A DNA stretch of 64,000 nt from Clostridiaceae bacterium (GTDB taxonomy: Bacteria; Bacillota_I; Bacilli_A; Erysipelotrichales; Coprobacillaceae), in contig CABJAS010000001.1 in NCBI GenBank assembly GCA_902363625.1, positions 1-64,000 on the forward strand, written 5' to 3'. The position numbers and the translations under genes are program-made. Shown here one piece after another: positions 42,370 through 52,391 of this stretch (position 1 is its first letter; each line of letters begins with the position of its first letter). The notes beneath the pieces were generated by a model. The model saw only the letters and a list, made by a program, of their open reading frames with translations, ran no database searches and was not told the DNA's origin.

Positions 42370-43524
42370 TTAACCCCTCACTTTAAATGATGAATATTTT
42401 TCGTTTTTAAGCAGTGCTTGCAATTGTTCGATTTCGATTTCTTTAGTGATGTAAATATGTACATTTTTTTCACTGTAATAATATTCATAGTCGATATCGA
42501 CGGCATGGTCTAAACGAAGATAATATTTGCTTTTTGTGATAGGGTAAATGTTTTCAATAGTTTTATTGCTATATTGCCAATTATAAGATTGACTTACTTT
42601 GATGATATCGCCAACGACAGCAGATGCAGTGACATAACGCCCGGCACCTTTTCCGTAAAATAATACATTCTCTACATAGTCACAATTGAATTCTACTACA
42701 TTGTATGCTCCCATGACATTCGCGACCATATCATTTTTACTAACTAAAGTAGGGGAAACATCAACAAAATATTTATCATTTTCTTTCTTAGCGCGGGCAA
42801 TCAGCTTGATGCGGTATCCCATTTTTTTTGCGTAATCCATATCCAGTTTGGTGACATTGCGAATCCCCTGAGGTTTTAAACGTTCAAAGTCAACAAATCC
42901 ATCAAATGCGTTGTTCGCTAAAATGGCGATCTTGTGTGCGGCATCGATTCCATCGATGTCTAAACTTGGATCAGCTTCTAAGTACCCTAAGCCATCGGCA
43001 ATCGTTAGTGCTTCTTCAAAATCTAGGTTATCTGTCTCCATTAAGGATAAGATAAAGTTCGTCGTTCCATTTAAAATACCGGTAATTTCCTGAATGTTGT
43101 TGGCTACTAAGGATTCGTACTGTGGTGTTACCACCGGAATTCCTCCACCCACTGCGGCTTCATAAAAAACATGAACATTGTTTTTATTGGCTGCCAATAA
43201 AATTTCTTTGCCATCATGAGCAATCAACGCTTTATTTGCCGTTACAACGTGTTTTCCTTTTTCGATTGCTTCCATAATAATAGCTTTAGCGATTGTGGTT
43301 CCGCCGATCAATTCTACGACAACATCCACTTCCGGATCATTTAAGACATCCTTGTAATCGCGAGTAAATAAAACTCCCTCAGGTAAATCTCTTTCTTCCA
43401 TTGCACATCCGTACTTTACGACTACCTCTTGATTTAGATAGTTGGAAAGACGTTCTTTTTCCATACATAGAATGTCTACGACACCGTATCCTACAGTTCC
43501 CAGACCAATCACGCCTATGATCAT
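42370..43524 (-). CDS. hom: homoserine dehydrogenase
   Basis: A 384-residue NAD(P)-dependent enzyme making homoserine, the branch point to threonine and methionine. The cofactor motif is GVIGLGTVGYGVVDIL (about 3-18). Catalytic-domain motifs are VVTANKALIAHDG (about 94-106), GILNGTTNFIL and LGYLEADPSLDIDGIDAAHK. The C-terminal regulatory ACT-like domain is short (about 315-384). First gene of hom-lysC-asd; ribosome binding site AAGGAGGG lies directly after the attenuator terminator. Confidence 0.96.
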   Translation of the reverse strand: MIIGVIGLGTVGYGVVDILCMEKERLSNYLNQEVVVKYGCAMEERDLPEGVLFTRDYKDVLNDPEVDVVVELIGGTTIAKAIIMEAIEKGKHVVTANKALIAHDGKEILLAANKNNVHVFYEAAVGGGIPVVTPQYESLVANNIQEITGILNGTTNFILSLMETDNLDFEEALTIADGLGYLEADPSLDIDGIDAAHKIAILANNAFDGFVDFERLKPQGIRNVTKLDMDYAKKMGYRIKLIARAKKENDKYFVDVSPTLVSKNDMVANVMGAYNVVEFNCDYVENVLFYGKGAGRYVTASAVVGDIIKVSQSYNWQYSNKTIENIYPITKSKYYLRLDHAVDIDYEYYYSEKNVHIYITKEIEIEQLQALLKNEKYSSFKVRG

Positions 43525-43544
43525 CTATTTCCCTCCTTAGATAA

Positions 43545-43572
43545 TAAAAAAATGCTTCAGCAAATGAAGCAT
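43545..43572 (-). terminator. attenuator terminator in the hom leader
   Basis: On the minus strand ATGCTTCA-TTTGC-TGAAGCAT followed by TTTTTTT, ending about 20 bases before the hom start codon. Because it precedes the first gene, it must be conditional. Confidence 0.85.
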
Positions 43573-43650
43573 CTCCTTTTAGAAGTAAGTGTCAAAAATG
43601 TACATCATTTTGCCATGGTGATTAACAAATTTTTAGTTTGAAATGCACAT
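43559..43650 (-). promoter_or_regulatory. mutually exclusive antiterminator and leader hairpin of the hom attenuator
   Basis: Minus-strand segment 2 (43614-43605, GGCAAAATGA) pairs over nine base pairs with segment 3 (43567-43559, TCATTTGCT) in the loop and arm of the terminator, giving an antiterminator. An overlapping segment (43610-43598, AAATGATGTACAT) can instead pair with the end of the leader ORF (43650-43641, ATGTGCATTT). The two pairings exclude one another, as in classic ribosome-dependent attenuation. Pairings were found by eye and not energy-scored. Confidence 0.65.
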
Positions 43651-43668
43651 GGTCATCATTTTATACAT
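43633..43668 (-). CDS. hom-lysC-asd leader peptide (MYKMMTMCISN)
   Basis: An 11-codon ORF between the promoter and the terminator. AAAGGAG lies eight bases before its ATG. Met is encoded four times including the start, three of them internal (codons 4, 5 and 7), with Thr at codon 6, Cys at 8 and Ile at 9. These are end products, or for Cys the sulfur donor, of the homoserine branch that the operon feeds. Starvation for charged Met, Thr or Ile tRNA should stall the ribosome over segment 1 and favour the antiterminator. No T-box specifier or lysine-riboswitch core is visible. Confidence 0.72.
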   Translation of the reverse strand: MYKMMTMCISN

Positions 43669-43701
43669 ATGATTGACTCCTTTCCCTCTATAATTGTTCA
43701 A

Positions 43702-43730
43702 ATAATACCACTAAACCAAATAACTGTCAA
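43702..43730 (-). promoter_or_regulatory. promoter of the hom-lysC-asd operon
   Basis: Minus-strand TTGACA (43725-43730), exactly 17 bp, TATTAT (43702-43707). Near-consensus sigma-A promoter about 30 bases upstream of the leader ORF. Confidence 0.85.
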
Positions 43731-43936
43731 CTTTATTTTATCCTAATTTTAGACAAAAAATCTTTTTGTTTTCATAAATATCTAGGTTGTACGAAAAAAC
43801 AGACAATGAGAGTGTTTTCATGCATGCTTCGGTCTTTATTTCTTAGAAAGTAAGTCTTCTTTTTTTATTAATCATAAATTTGTTTTTAAGAGTTTCTATT
43901 ATATGAAAAATAATCTCTTGTTTTTTTAAGTTCTAT
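43731..43936. other. AT-rich divergent region without a gene
   Basis: About 200 bases between the hom and thrC promoters. I see no ORF with a ribosome binding site and only a weak A/T hairpin (ACAAAAA/TTTTTGT near 43753-43769). It may hold regulator sites that I cannot identify. Confidence 0.5.
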
Positions 43937-43965
43937 TTGACTTTACTATAGGATTAAATTAGAAT
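43937..43965 (+). promoter_or_regulatory. promoter of thrC-thrB
   Basis: TTGACT (43937-43942), 17-bp spacer, TAGAAT (43960-43965). The leader to the thrC start is only about 20-25 bases, too short for an attenuator. Confidence 0.75.
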
Positions 43966-43994
43966 GATTTATAAATATGAGAGTGGGGGATACA

Positions 43995-45485
43995 ATGAGC
44001 AAGGCATTAACTTATGTAAGTACGAGAAATAAACAAGAACCGATCGATTTTTATACGGCAATATTACAGGGGATCGCAAATGACGGCGGATTGCTGGTAC
44101 CGAATTTTGATTTACCGCAGCTTTCTTTGAAAGAGCTGATGGAGTTAGATTATCCTGAGTTAGCTTCAGCTGTTTTAAAATGTTTTGTACCAAAGGATGG
44201 TCATGTATTAATAGAAGAAGCATGTCAAGCCGCATATGGCGGAAGCTTGTTTCCTAAGGAAGTAGTACCGGTTAAAAAAGCCGGTGATCTTTATATAGCG
44301 GAACTATTTCAAGGTCCGACTGCAGCATTTAAAGATATGGCTTTGACATTACTGCCACATTTGATGACTCTTTCTTTGAAAGTGAAAAAGGAAAAGCGCG
44401 AGGTAATGATCTTAGCTGCAACTTCCGGAGATACCGGTAAAGCCGCTTTAGAGGGGTTTAAGGATGTGGAAGGGACAAGCATCAAAGTGTTTTACCCAAG
44501 TGACGGTGTATCCGCTATTCAAAAACAGCAGATGATCACCCAGGAAGGAAAGAATGTAGAGGTCATTGGTATTGATGGTAACTTTGATGATGCTCAGACC
44601 GCAGTAAAACAGGCATTCAATGATGCTTCTGTAAAAGAAGTGAGTCAGGCTCATCAGATATTCTTATCCTCAGCCAATTCAATTAATATCGGCAGATTAT
44701 TGCCGCAGATTGTGTATTATTTCTATACGTATTTAAGCTTAGTGAAAAAACAAGAGATTAAATTGCATGATGAAGTTGATTTTTGTATTCCAAGCGGTAA
44801 TTTCGGAAATGCTTTAGCTGGTTTTATCGCTAAGAAAATGGGACTTCCAGTTCATAAATTTATTTGTTCTTCCAATAAAAATAATATTTTGACAGACTTT
44901 TTTACATCTGGTCGTTATGATGCAAACCGTGAGTTTTATAAGACGAACGCACCGGCAATGGATATCTTGATTTCCAGTAATCTGGAACGTTTAGTTTGGT
45001 TTTTAAGTGATCAAAACGGGGACATGGTTAATCAGTACATGACAAATTTGAAAGAAAATGGTATTTATGAAGTGGATGCAGCTATTTTCGATCAAACGAA
45101 AGAACATTTTGCTGCCGGATTTGCCAGTGAAGAAGAAGTGCTGCATGCAATTAATGATATGTATGAGCAGACCGGATATTTATTGGATACCCATACAGCG
45201 ACAGGCTATCATGTGATCAAGAACTATCGTCAAGAATCCGCAGATTCGCTTCCTGTCATTTTGCTGGCAACCGCTTCACCATATAAATTCCCTGAAGCTG
45301 TGTATAAAGCAGTGAGTCAAAATGAGGCAGATGAATATGATGCCATTAAAAAGCTGCATGATCTCACTCAAATTGAAATTCCTGCACCGTTAATAGATTT
45401 GGATCAGCGAGACATACGCTTTAAAGAAGTAATTAAAAAAGAAAGTATTGTCGATTTTGTTAAAGAAAAGATTATGCAGAAATAG
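43995..45485 (+). CDS. thrC: threonine synthase
   Basis: A 496-residue PLP enzyme converting O-phosphohomoserine to threonine. The N-terminal segment YVSTRNKQEPIDFYTAILQG and the long length mark the YrbA/yeast-like class. The PLP lysine is K113 in PTAAFKDMALTLL. The phosphate loop is ATSGDTGKAALEGF and another cofactor segment is CIPSGNFGNALAG. The ATG at 43995 follows GTGGGGGA. It lies 9 bp before thrB in its own short operon, separate from hom-lysC-asd across the divergent region. Confidence 0.96.
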   Translation: MSKALTYVSTRNKQEPIDFYTAILQGIANDGGLLVPNFDLPQLSLKELMELDYPELASAVLKCFVPKDGHVLIEEACQAAYGGSLFPKEVVPVKKAGDLYIAELFQGPTAAFKDMALTLLPHLMTLSLKVKKEKREVMILAATSGDTGKAALEGFKDVEGTSIKVFYPSDGVSAIQKQQMITQEGKNVEVIGIDGNFDDAQTAVKQAFNDASVKEVSQAHQIFLSSANSINIGRLLPQIVYYFYTYLSLVKKQEIKLHDEVDFCIPSGNFGNALAGFIAKKMGLPVHKFICSSNKNNILTDFFTSGRYDANREFYKTNAPAMDILISSNLERLVWFLSDQNGDMVNQYMTNLKENGIYEVDAAIFDQTKEHFAAGFASEEEVLHAINDMYEQTGYLLDTHTATGYHVIKNYRQESADSLPVILLATASPYKFPEAVYKAVSQNEADEYDAIKKLHDLTQIEIPAPLIDLDQRDIRFKEVIKKESIVDFVKEKIMQK

Positions 45486-45494
45486 GAGGCTAAT

Positions 45495-46388
45495 ATGAAA
45501 GTAAGAGTAAAAGTGCCGGCAACCAGCGCCAATTTAGGACCGGGATTTGATGTTTCCGGATTAGCGTTAACGATTTATAATGAGTTTGTTTTTGAATTGA
45601 TTGAAAAAGGCATTGAAATTACCGGCTGTCCTGAACAGTTCTGCAATGAAGATAATATGACTTATCAGGCATTTAGAATGGCGGCAAAACGCTGCGGCTT
45701 AGATTATCAGGGGGTTCGCATTGATTGTCAGGGTGATGTCCCTTATACAAGAGGATTAGGGAGCAGTTCTACCTGTATCGTAGCCGGAATCGTCGGGGCT
45801 TATGCGTTTATGGATCGCTGTGAAGAAAGAAAAGAAATCCTTAATTTAGCGACGATGATCGAAGGACATCCTGATAACGTTGCACCTGCCATTTATGGCG
45901 GAATGACGGTTTCGGTCATGGAGGAAGAGGATGTCGTGACACTGAGTATTCCCATTAAGCATGACTATCGTTTTGTTGCTTTGATTCCGCCGTTTACTTT
46001 ATCCACAGAAAAATCAAGAAGTATTCTTCCAACGGAAATCTCTCGTAAAGACGCTATTAAAAATGTATCTCACTTAGCCTTACTAGTTGCATCATTAATC
46101 AATGGCTTTGATGACGGACTTAAAACAGGTTTTAAAGATCATTTGCATCAGCCTTATCGAGGACATCTGATTGAAAATTATTTTGATATCATGGCAGAAT
46201 TAAAAAATGATCCGGATGTTTTAGGCTCTTATTTGAGTGGTGCCGGACCGACAATCATGGCAGTCATTCGTGCGGAAGATAAGATGGGCGTAGTCCGCAT
46301 TAAAGAACGTTTAGGTGCTTTGATTCAAGGCTGGGAAGTTAGAAAACTAGAATTAGACATGAGAGGCTATATTGCCGATTACGAATAA
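45495..46388 (+). CDS. thrB: homoserine kinase
   Basis: A 297-residue GHMP kinase phosphorylating homoserine. The substrate-binding start is VKVPATSANLGPGFDVSGLA (about 4-23). The ATP-binding GHMP loop is PYTRGLGSSSTCIV (about 84-97) and the C-terminal motif is SYLSGAGPTIMAV (about 247-259). Ribosome binding site AGGAGG nine bases after thrC. The TAA stop lies within the terminator stem. Confidence 0.96.
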   Translation: MKVRVKVPATSANLGPGFDVSGLALTIYNEFVFELIEKGIEITGCPEQFCNEDNMTYQAFRMAAKRCGLDYQGVRIDCQGDVPYTRGLGSSSTCIVAGIVGAYAFMDRCEERKEILNLATMIEGHPDNVAPAIYGGMTVSVMEEEDVVTLSIPIKHDYRFVALIPPFTLSTEKSRSILPTEISRKDAIKNVSHLALLVASLINGFDDGLKTGFKDHLHQPYRGHLIENYFDIMAELKNDPDVLGSYLSGAGPTIMAVIRAEDKMGVVRIKERLGALIQGWEVRKLELDMRGYIADYE

Positions 46389-46416
46389 GCATGAAAGTGC
46401 TTATTTTTGTTTTTTA
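46384..46416 (+). terminator. terminator of thrC-thrB, includes the thrB stop codon
   Basis: AATAAGCA-TGAAAG-TGCTTATT then TTTGTTTTTT; the TAA stop is in the 5' arm. Confidence 0.85.
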
Positions 46417-46460
46417 TAAAGGATAATTTTGGTATAATAGAAAAGAAAAGAGGGATAATG

Positions 46461-46877
46461 ATGAGACAATCAGAAATGAAAGTAACTCTCCCATATAATG
46501 TTGAAATGATATGGAATACAATAACGAACAATCTTGACAGTTCGTGGCGCAGTGATCTCTCTCATATTGAGATCATTGATGAGACACATTTTATTGAACA
46601 TACTAAAGATGGGTTTTCTACAGAATTTGAGATTACCGATAAAATATTTTGTCAATTTTACGCTTTTACTATGTCTAATAAAAACTTTCAGGGGAAGTGG
46701 AGCGGAAAGTTAATCAAGGTCAATGAAAATGAAACAAAAATGATATTTTTAGAACAGATTACATTCAAAAATAAAATAATGGAGCTCATTTCTTATTTAG
46801 GAATGAATCTGAAAAAGATACAGGAGCAGTATTTTAAGGATTTAGAAAAAGCATTAGCGAAGCAGCAGGAGATTTAA
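46461..46877 (+). CDS. SRPBCC/START-like small protein
   Basis: A 138-residue protein whose pattern fits the SRPBCC (Bet v 1-like) fold: MKVTLPYNVEMIWNTIT at the start, alternating beta strands with GKWSGKLIKVNENETKMIF in the middle and a long C-terminal helix. The fold binds hydrophobic ligands, but no ligand can be named. Two adjacent ATGs (46458 and 46461) follow AGAGGG; the second has better spacing. Monocistronic between thrB and tcdA. Confidence 0.65.
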   Translation: MRQSEMKVTLPYNVEMIWNTITNNLDSSWRSDLSHIEIIDETHFIEHTKDGFSTEFEITDKIFCQFYAFTMSNKNFQGKWSGKLIKVNENETKMIFLEQITFKNKIMELISYLGMNLKKIQEQYFKDLEKALAKQQEI

Positions 46878-46948
46878 GAGAAATTTATATCCTTTGGCTT
46901 CAATAATGCTTATAAAAAGCTGAAATAGAATTTAAATGGAGTTAAAAA

Positions 46949-47659
46949 ATGAATAATCAGAATATAAGAAGTGCCATGCTTTATGGCAAGGATTACGATC
47001 AGCACTTGCAAAAGAAAACCGTTTGTATTTTTGGTGTTGGCGGAGTAGGCGGCTTTGTCTGTGAGGGCTTGGCAAGAATAGGTGTAGGTCATTTGATTTT
47101 GGTTGACCACGATGAAGTCTCTTTATCTAATTTGAACCGTCAAATCATTGCGACACATGACACAATCGGAAAAGCCAAGGTAGAGGTTATGAAAGAACGT
47201 ATTCTTTCAATTAATCCGCAAATTAAAGTAGAGATCTATAAAGAATTTTATTTAAAAGATAAGGAGCTTGAAGCCATTTATGAAAAAGCGGACTATGTGG
47301 TCGATGCGATTGATACGGTTTCAGCAAAGATTGCTTTGATTATGACCTGTCAGGAAAAAGGCATCCCGATTATTTCTTCCATGGGAACGGGAAATAAAAC
47401 CGATCCGCAGCATTTAACGGTTTGTGATATTTATGAGACCAGTATTGATCCTTTGGCTAGAGTCATGCGCCGTGAACTTAAAAAAAGAGGAGTTGCTCAT
47501 TGTCAGGTTGTCTATTCGGATGAACCGCCAATCACTCCCTTAATCAAAGAAGTCAGTGAAAACGGTAAGGTCACGCCGGGAAGCTCACCGTTTGTACCTA
47601 GCAGTGCAGGTCTGCTGATTGCCAGTGTAGTAACAAAAGAATTATTAAATTCATTTTAA
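46949..47659 (+). CDS. tcdA: tRNA threonylcarbamoyladenosine dehydratase
   Basis: A 236-residue E1-like (ThiF/MoeB) enzyme that cyclises t6A37 of tRNA to ct6A using ATP. The ATP loop is VCIFGVGGVGGFVCEGLARI (about 26-45), followed by DHDEVSLSNLNRQ (about 52-64). The C-terminal family segments DPLARVMRRELKKRG and GKVTPGSSPFVPSSAG separate it from thiamin and molybdopterin E1 enzymes. It lies just before an 86-residue gene and hydrolase genes in the same direction. Confidence 0.92.
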   Translation: MNNQNIRSAMLYGKDYDQHLQKKTVCIFGVGGVGGFVCEGLARIGVGHLILVDHDEVSLSNLNRQIIATHDTIGKAKVEVMKERILSINPQIKVEIYKEFYLKDKELEAIYEKADYVVDAIDTVSAKIALIMTCQEKGIPIISSMGTGNKTDPQHLTVCDIYETSIDPLARVMRRELKKRGVAHCQVVYSDEPPITPLIKEVSENGKVTPGSSPFVPSSAGLLIASVVTKELLNSF

Positions 47660-47706
47660 TTAAAGTAGGGATTGTTTATAATAGAAGCTAAGAAGGGGGC
47701 GAAAAA

Positions 47707-47967
47707 ATGGAACATGTAACAGCTATACCAAGTGAAGAGGATTTTGAAAGATGCTTGAAGATCGTGAGTGATACGATGCGTGTTGACGGCAAATCATTAT
47801 CTCCATTAGAACTTAAACTATTGACAAAAGATATCATGGATACCTCTGTCATGATCGGCGGCGATTATTCGACAGAATGCATACGTGATCTTTTGCTTAA
47901 CTATATTAAAGAAGATTTTTATCCGCGCTTTTTAACCATTCATGCCGAAGAATTAAGGGGGGAATAA
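47707..47967 (+). CDS. hypothetical protein, 86 aa
   Basis: Not recognised. Small, acidic and helical, with no cysteine motif or membrane segment. AGAAGGGGG precedes the ATG. It ends 2 bp before the alpha/beta hydrolase gene, so the two are almost certainly co-transcribed and probably linked in function. Confidence 0.65.
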   Translation: MEHVTAIPSEEDFERCLKIVSDTMRVDGKSLSPLELKLLTKDIMDTSVMIGGDYSTECIRDLLLNYIKEDFYPRFLTIHAEELRGE

Positions 47968-47969
47968 TC

Positions 47970-48719
47970 ATGGAAGTTTATTGCGAAGTACAAACAGAAG
48001 AAGGGATTCTTCGAGGAATGCTGAATCGTCCGAGTCAGAAAAAATATCCTTTAGTTGTGATGCTGCATGGCTTTACAGCAAACCGCAACGGACCTCGTTT
48101 TGCTTTTGTGCGTTTAGCACGTTTATTGGAAAAACAAGGGATCGGCAGCATTCGCTTTGATTTTTTAGGAAGCGGAGAAAGCGATCTTGATTTTGAAGAA
48201 ATGACCTATATGGCAGAATGCAAGCAGGTCATTCATATTTTAGAAGAAGTAAAGAAATTAGAAGATGTCAGTGAAATTTATTTGTTAGGACACAGCATGG
48301 GCGGAGCCATCGCCGGAAACATTGCCGCTTTATTCCCTGACCTAATTAAAAAATGCTGCTTATGGGCGCCTGCTTTTTGTATGCCTGCTTTAATAGGATA
48401 TATGAAGCAGTCCGGAGAAGTAACTGAAATTGAAGAAGATGTTTATGACTGTAAGGGATTGCGTTTATCTTCGAAGTTTGTGGATGAAATTATGAATCTT
48501 GATCTGCTTTTACATTTGGAAGATTATCAAAATCCTTTGATGATCATACATGGAACCAAAGATGAAGCTGTACCGTTTGAAAGCTCAAAAGCATATTTGA
48601 ATCAGTATCAGCGTGAAGATATTCAGTTTGTAGAGATTTTAGACGGCAGTCATAATTATGAAGTCTACCGTGAGATTTCGGTGGTATTAGAAAATACGGT
48701 AAGATTTTTTACTGAATAA
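47970..48719 (+). CDS. alpha/beta hydrolase, cinnamoyl-esterase-like
   Basis: A 249-residue serine hydrolase. The oxyanion segment is VVMLHGFTANRNGP (about 28-41). The nucleophile is S109 in LLGHSMGGAIAG. The acid Asp is in IHGTKDEAVPFE (about 191-202) and the His is in LDGSHNYEVY (about 226-235). A lid-like insertion (about 130-170) fits the cinnamoyl/feruloyl esterase group. Starts 2 bp after the 86-residue gene with AGGGGGG as ribosome binding site. The natural substrate is unknown. Confidence 0.88.
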   Translation: MEVYCEVQTEEGILRGMLNRPSQKKYPLVVMLHGFTANRNGPRFAFVRLARLLEKQGIGSIRFDFLGSGESDLDFEEMTYMAECKQVIHILEEVKKLEDVSEIYLLGHSMGGAIAGNIAALFPDLIKKCCLWAPAFCMPALIGYMKQSGEVTEIEEDVYDCKGLRLSSKFVDEIMNLDLLLHLEDYQNPLMIIHGTKDEAVPFESSKAYLNQYQREDIQFVEILDGSHNYEVYREISVVLENTVRFFTE

Positions 48720-48763
48720 GCCTGATTGAATTTAGGTCATCATATAAAAAGAGGGGATAGCCG

Positions 48764-49969
48764 ATGAATAGAAAACTGATCCGAGACTATATAGAAACAC
48801 ATAAATCAACCTATCAATCAAAATATAAATATCACAGCAGTTATCAGAAAACAAAAAATATATATAAGTTTCACTATTATATGCGAGATGCTCAGCTCCA
48901 GCAAATCAATATCTTCTTTGAAATTAAATTGGGAGAACAAATATCTGTCAATTTTGCGGAGAATTTGCATGAGTATGAACAAATTGCTTTAACGATAGAA
49001 GCATTGGAAGTTTTAGAACGCTATATCGGTCAGGAAACAAAATTAGATTGTGATAAAATTAAGGGTTATATTGCACAAAACGATCGTTCGTTAGATATTA
49101 CCAATCAGGATATTGTCAATATCTTAAACTATTTGGAGTATCATCAGGGAACATCGCAAAAGACCATTGATTTATTCTATGAGATTTATCTGCCTTATTT
49201 AGAAAGACTGATTCAAGATTATGAATATAAGCAGCTTATTCAATCTGTTAATATGATCTGCGATGAAATATTGTACGAACATTTTTGGTCGGGCATCAAT
49301 GTGAACTATATGGATCAGGAATATTATCTTCATCTTTATTACTTCAGAAAGATATTTGAATTATGTCTGCCGCATATTGAAATGATCTTTTTAAAGGCAA
49401 GAGATGAAATTGAAGAATTAACCGTTCGTTTGTTTGAATATGATCGCTTTACGTTTTGCATGATCAGTGTTTTAGATGATATTGAATGCAATAAATATAT
49501 TATTGATGCCTTGTTTAGCACCTTGAGTGTTCGCTTTAAGCTGATTAAAGAGGATGCAGAGGGCGGCAATCTAGCCTATTCTTATTTATATAGCTTTTAT
49601 AAAGAGGATAAGAAGCTGCAGGAAGAAACAAGAGAAATTATTTTTGAACATATTGTAAATGATATATTGACCATTGATAATCATGATATGCAGATCGCAT
49701 TAGGAAACTATATGCTGAAAACGGGTGGCTATGAGATTTTGATTCGTTTGTTTAAAAAAGATCATAACTCTTTCATTTTCCGCTGCTTCCCTTTAGAAGA
49801 AGTGCCGGAATGTCTGTATGCCGATGTTCGTGAAGAGCTAATCAGTGCCTTGAAATACTATGCGGATCTTATGAATAAACCAGAATATCGTTTGGGTTCA
49901 CTTGAACAAATCATGAACATCAATCGATTGCTGATGGAAAACTTTAAGGAGGATATTTATGGCGGTTAA
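48764..49969 (+). CDS. hypothetical protein, 401 aa
   Basis: Not recognised. A soluble, acidic protein rich in Tyr, Ile and Glu, probably almost all helical, with no cysteine cluster or nucleotide motif. AGAGGGG precedes the ATG. Its last 11 bases overlap the next gene, which encodes a degenerate alpha/beta hydrolase, so the two are translationally coupled and may form a complex. Codon use is like that of its neighbours. Confidence 0.65.
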   Translation: MNRKLIRDYIETHKSTYQSKYKYHSSYQKTKNIYKFHYYMRDAQLQQINIFFEIKLGEQISVNFAENLHEYEQIALTIEALEVLERYIGQETKLDCDKIKGYIAQNDRSLDITNQDIVNILNYLEYHQGTSQKTIDLFYEIYLPYLERLIQDYEYKQLIQSVNMICDEILYEHFWSGINVNYMDQEYYLHLYYFRKIFELCLPHIEMIFLKARDEIEELTVRLFEYDRFTFCMISVLDDIECNKYIIDALFSTLSVRFKLIKEDAEGGNLAYSYLYSFYKEDKKLQEETREIIFEHIVNDILTIDNHDMQIALGNYMLKTGGYEILIRLFKKDHNSFIFRCFPLEEVPECLYADVREELISALKYYADLMNKPEYRLGSLEQIMNINRLLMENFKEDIYGG

Positions 49970-50852
49970 TAAAAAAGCGGCAATTGCGACATCGTTAGGA
50001 GCCTTGGCTTTAGCTTCCGGCTATGCCATCTATCATGCTTCTAAAGCGATGAGTGATGTGCTGATGAAACGACAGGATCGTCCGAATAAACATTTCACGG
50101 GTATTGATGAAGCAAATCTGATACAGATTAAAAACCGTGATGGAGAAACCTTAAACGGCTATTATTTTGATCAGCAGGCTCCTAATACCATGCTGATGCT
50201 GCATCCTTATGGCTTAGATGCTATGGATATGGTCAGCTATGTTGATTTCTTTAAGACTAAACTAAACTGTAATTTTTTACTGGTGGATGTATACGGTCAT
50301 GGCGGAAGTGACGGAGAGATTTATCGTCTGGGCGGAAAAGATCAAGATGATTTGATCGATTGGCTGCGCTATTTAGATCAGCATTTTGACGGTAATATAT
50401 TACTGTTTGGCAAGGAAATGGGAGCGAACATCATTCTCAATGCTTCTGGCAAGCTGCAGGAATTTGACCAGATTAAAGCAATCATTTCAGATGGGGCATA
50501 TGCCAATGTAAAAGATATTTTAAGCTATCGCATGCAGCGAGACTACTATATTTTTCATTTCCCGTTTGTGATACTGATGCGCTATATCATTAAAAGAAAG
50601 TATGGGATTGACATCAATCAGTTAGACAGCGTGGAATTAGTCAAACACAATCAGATTCCGACGATGTTTATACATACCAAAAAAGATTGTTTTGTTCCAT
50701 TAAAACAAGTCTTTCCGCTTTACAATGCAGCTCGCTGCAAAAAAGAACTGTTTGTATTAAAAGATGAAGAAAGTTTGTTTCAATTAGATAATGCAGATGG
50801 AAATGATTATTTAGCCGTTTTAGACGCGTTTATTAAAGAATATCTTGATTAA
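49959..50852 (+). CDS. membrane-anchored alpha/beta-hydrolase-fold protein lacking the catalytic serine
   Basis: A 297-residue protein with an N-terminal hydrophobic anchor (about 6-25) and an alpha/beta hydrolase fold of the YqkD-like type: MLMLHPYGLDAMDMVSYVDF (about 73-92), then VDVYGHGGSDGE. At the nucleophile elbow the usual GxSxG reads G151-K-E153-M-G155, so Glu replaces Ser. The acid Asp survives (HTKKDCFVP) but the C-terminal His is not evident. It is therefore probably a non-enzymatic scaffold or sensor. The gene overlaps the 401-residue gene and is 31 bp before a GH1 gene. Confidence 0.75.
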   Translation: MAVNKKAAIATSLGALALASGYAIYHASKAMSDVLMKRQDRPNKHFTGIDEANLIQIKNRDGETLNGYYFDQQAPNTMLMLHPYGLDAMDMVSYVDFFKTKLNCNFLLVDVYGHGGSDGEIYRLGGKDQDDLIDWLRYLDQHFDGNILLFGKEMGANIILNASGKLQEFDQIKAIISDGAYANVKDILSYRMQRDYYIFHFPFVILMRYIIKRKYGIDINQLDSVELVKHNQIPTMFIHTKKDCFVPLKQVFPLYNAARCKKELFVLKDEESLFQLDNADGNDYLAVLDAFIKEYLD

Positions 50853-50880
50853 TATTCTTTGATGATAAAAAAGGAGGTAA

Positions 50881-52329
<1,449 letters not shown>

Positions 52330-52338
52330 TAAATAAAG

Positions 52339-52367
52339 GAGAAATCTTGAAGGTTTCTCTTTTTTTC
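52339..52367 (+). terminator. terminator of the GH1 gene
   Basis: GAGAAATC-TTGAA-GGTTTCTC (one G-U pair) followed by TTTTTTTC. Confidence 0.85.
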
Positions 52368-52391
52368 TTGCTTTATAAACAAAAGCTATGC

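Noticed and set aside
43545..43580. A second mini-ORF (MLHLLKHFFII) running through the attenuator terminator after AAAAGGAG.
   Set aside because: The ribosome binding site abuts the ATG with no spacing, and the codons are only the terminator sequence read through.
43525..43730. T-box or lysine riboswitch ahead of hom.
   Set aside because: The leader is too short, and no T-box sequence (TGGNACC-type) or lysine-riboswitch core is visible.
43811..43847. Short plus-strand ORF MHASVFIS between hom and thrC as a thr leader peptide.
   Set aside because: It lies upstream of the thrC promoter, so it would not be in the thrC transcript, and its ribosome binding site is poor.
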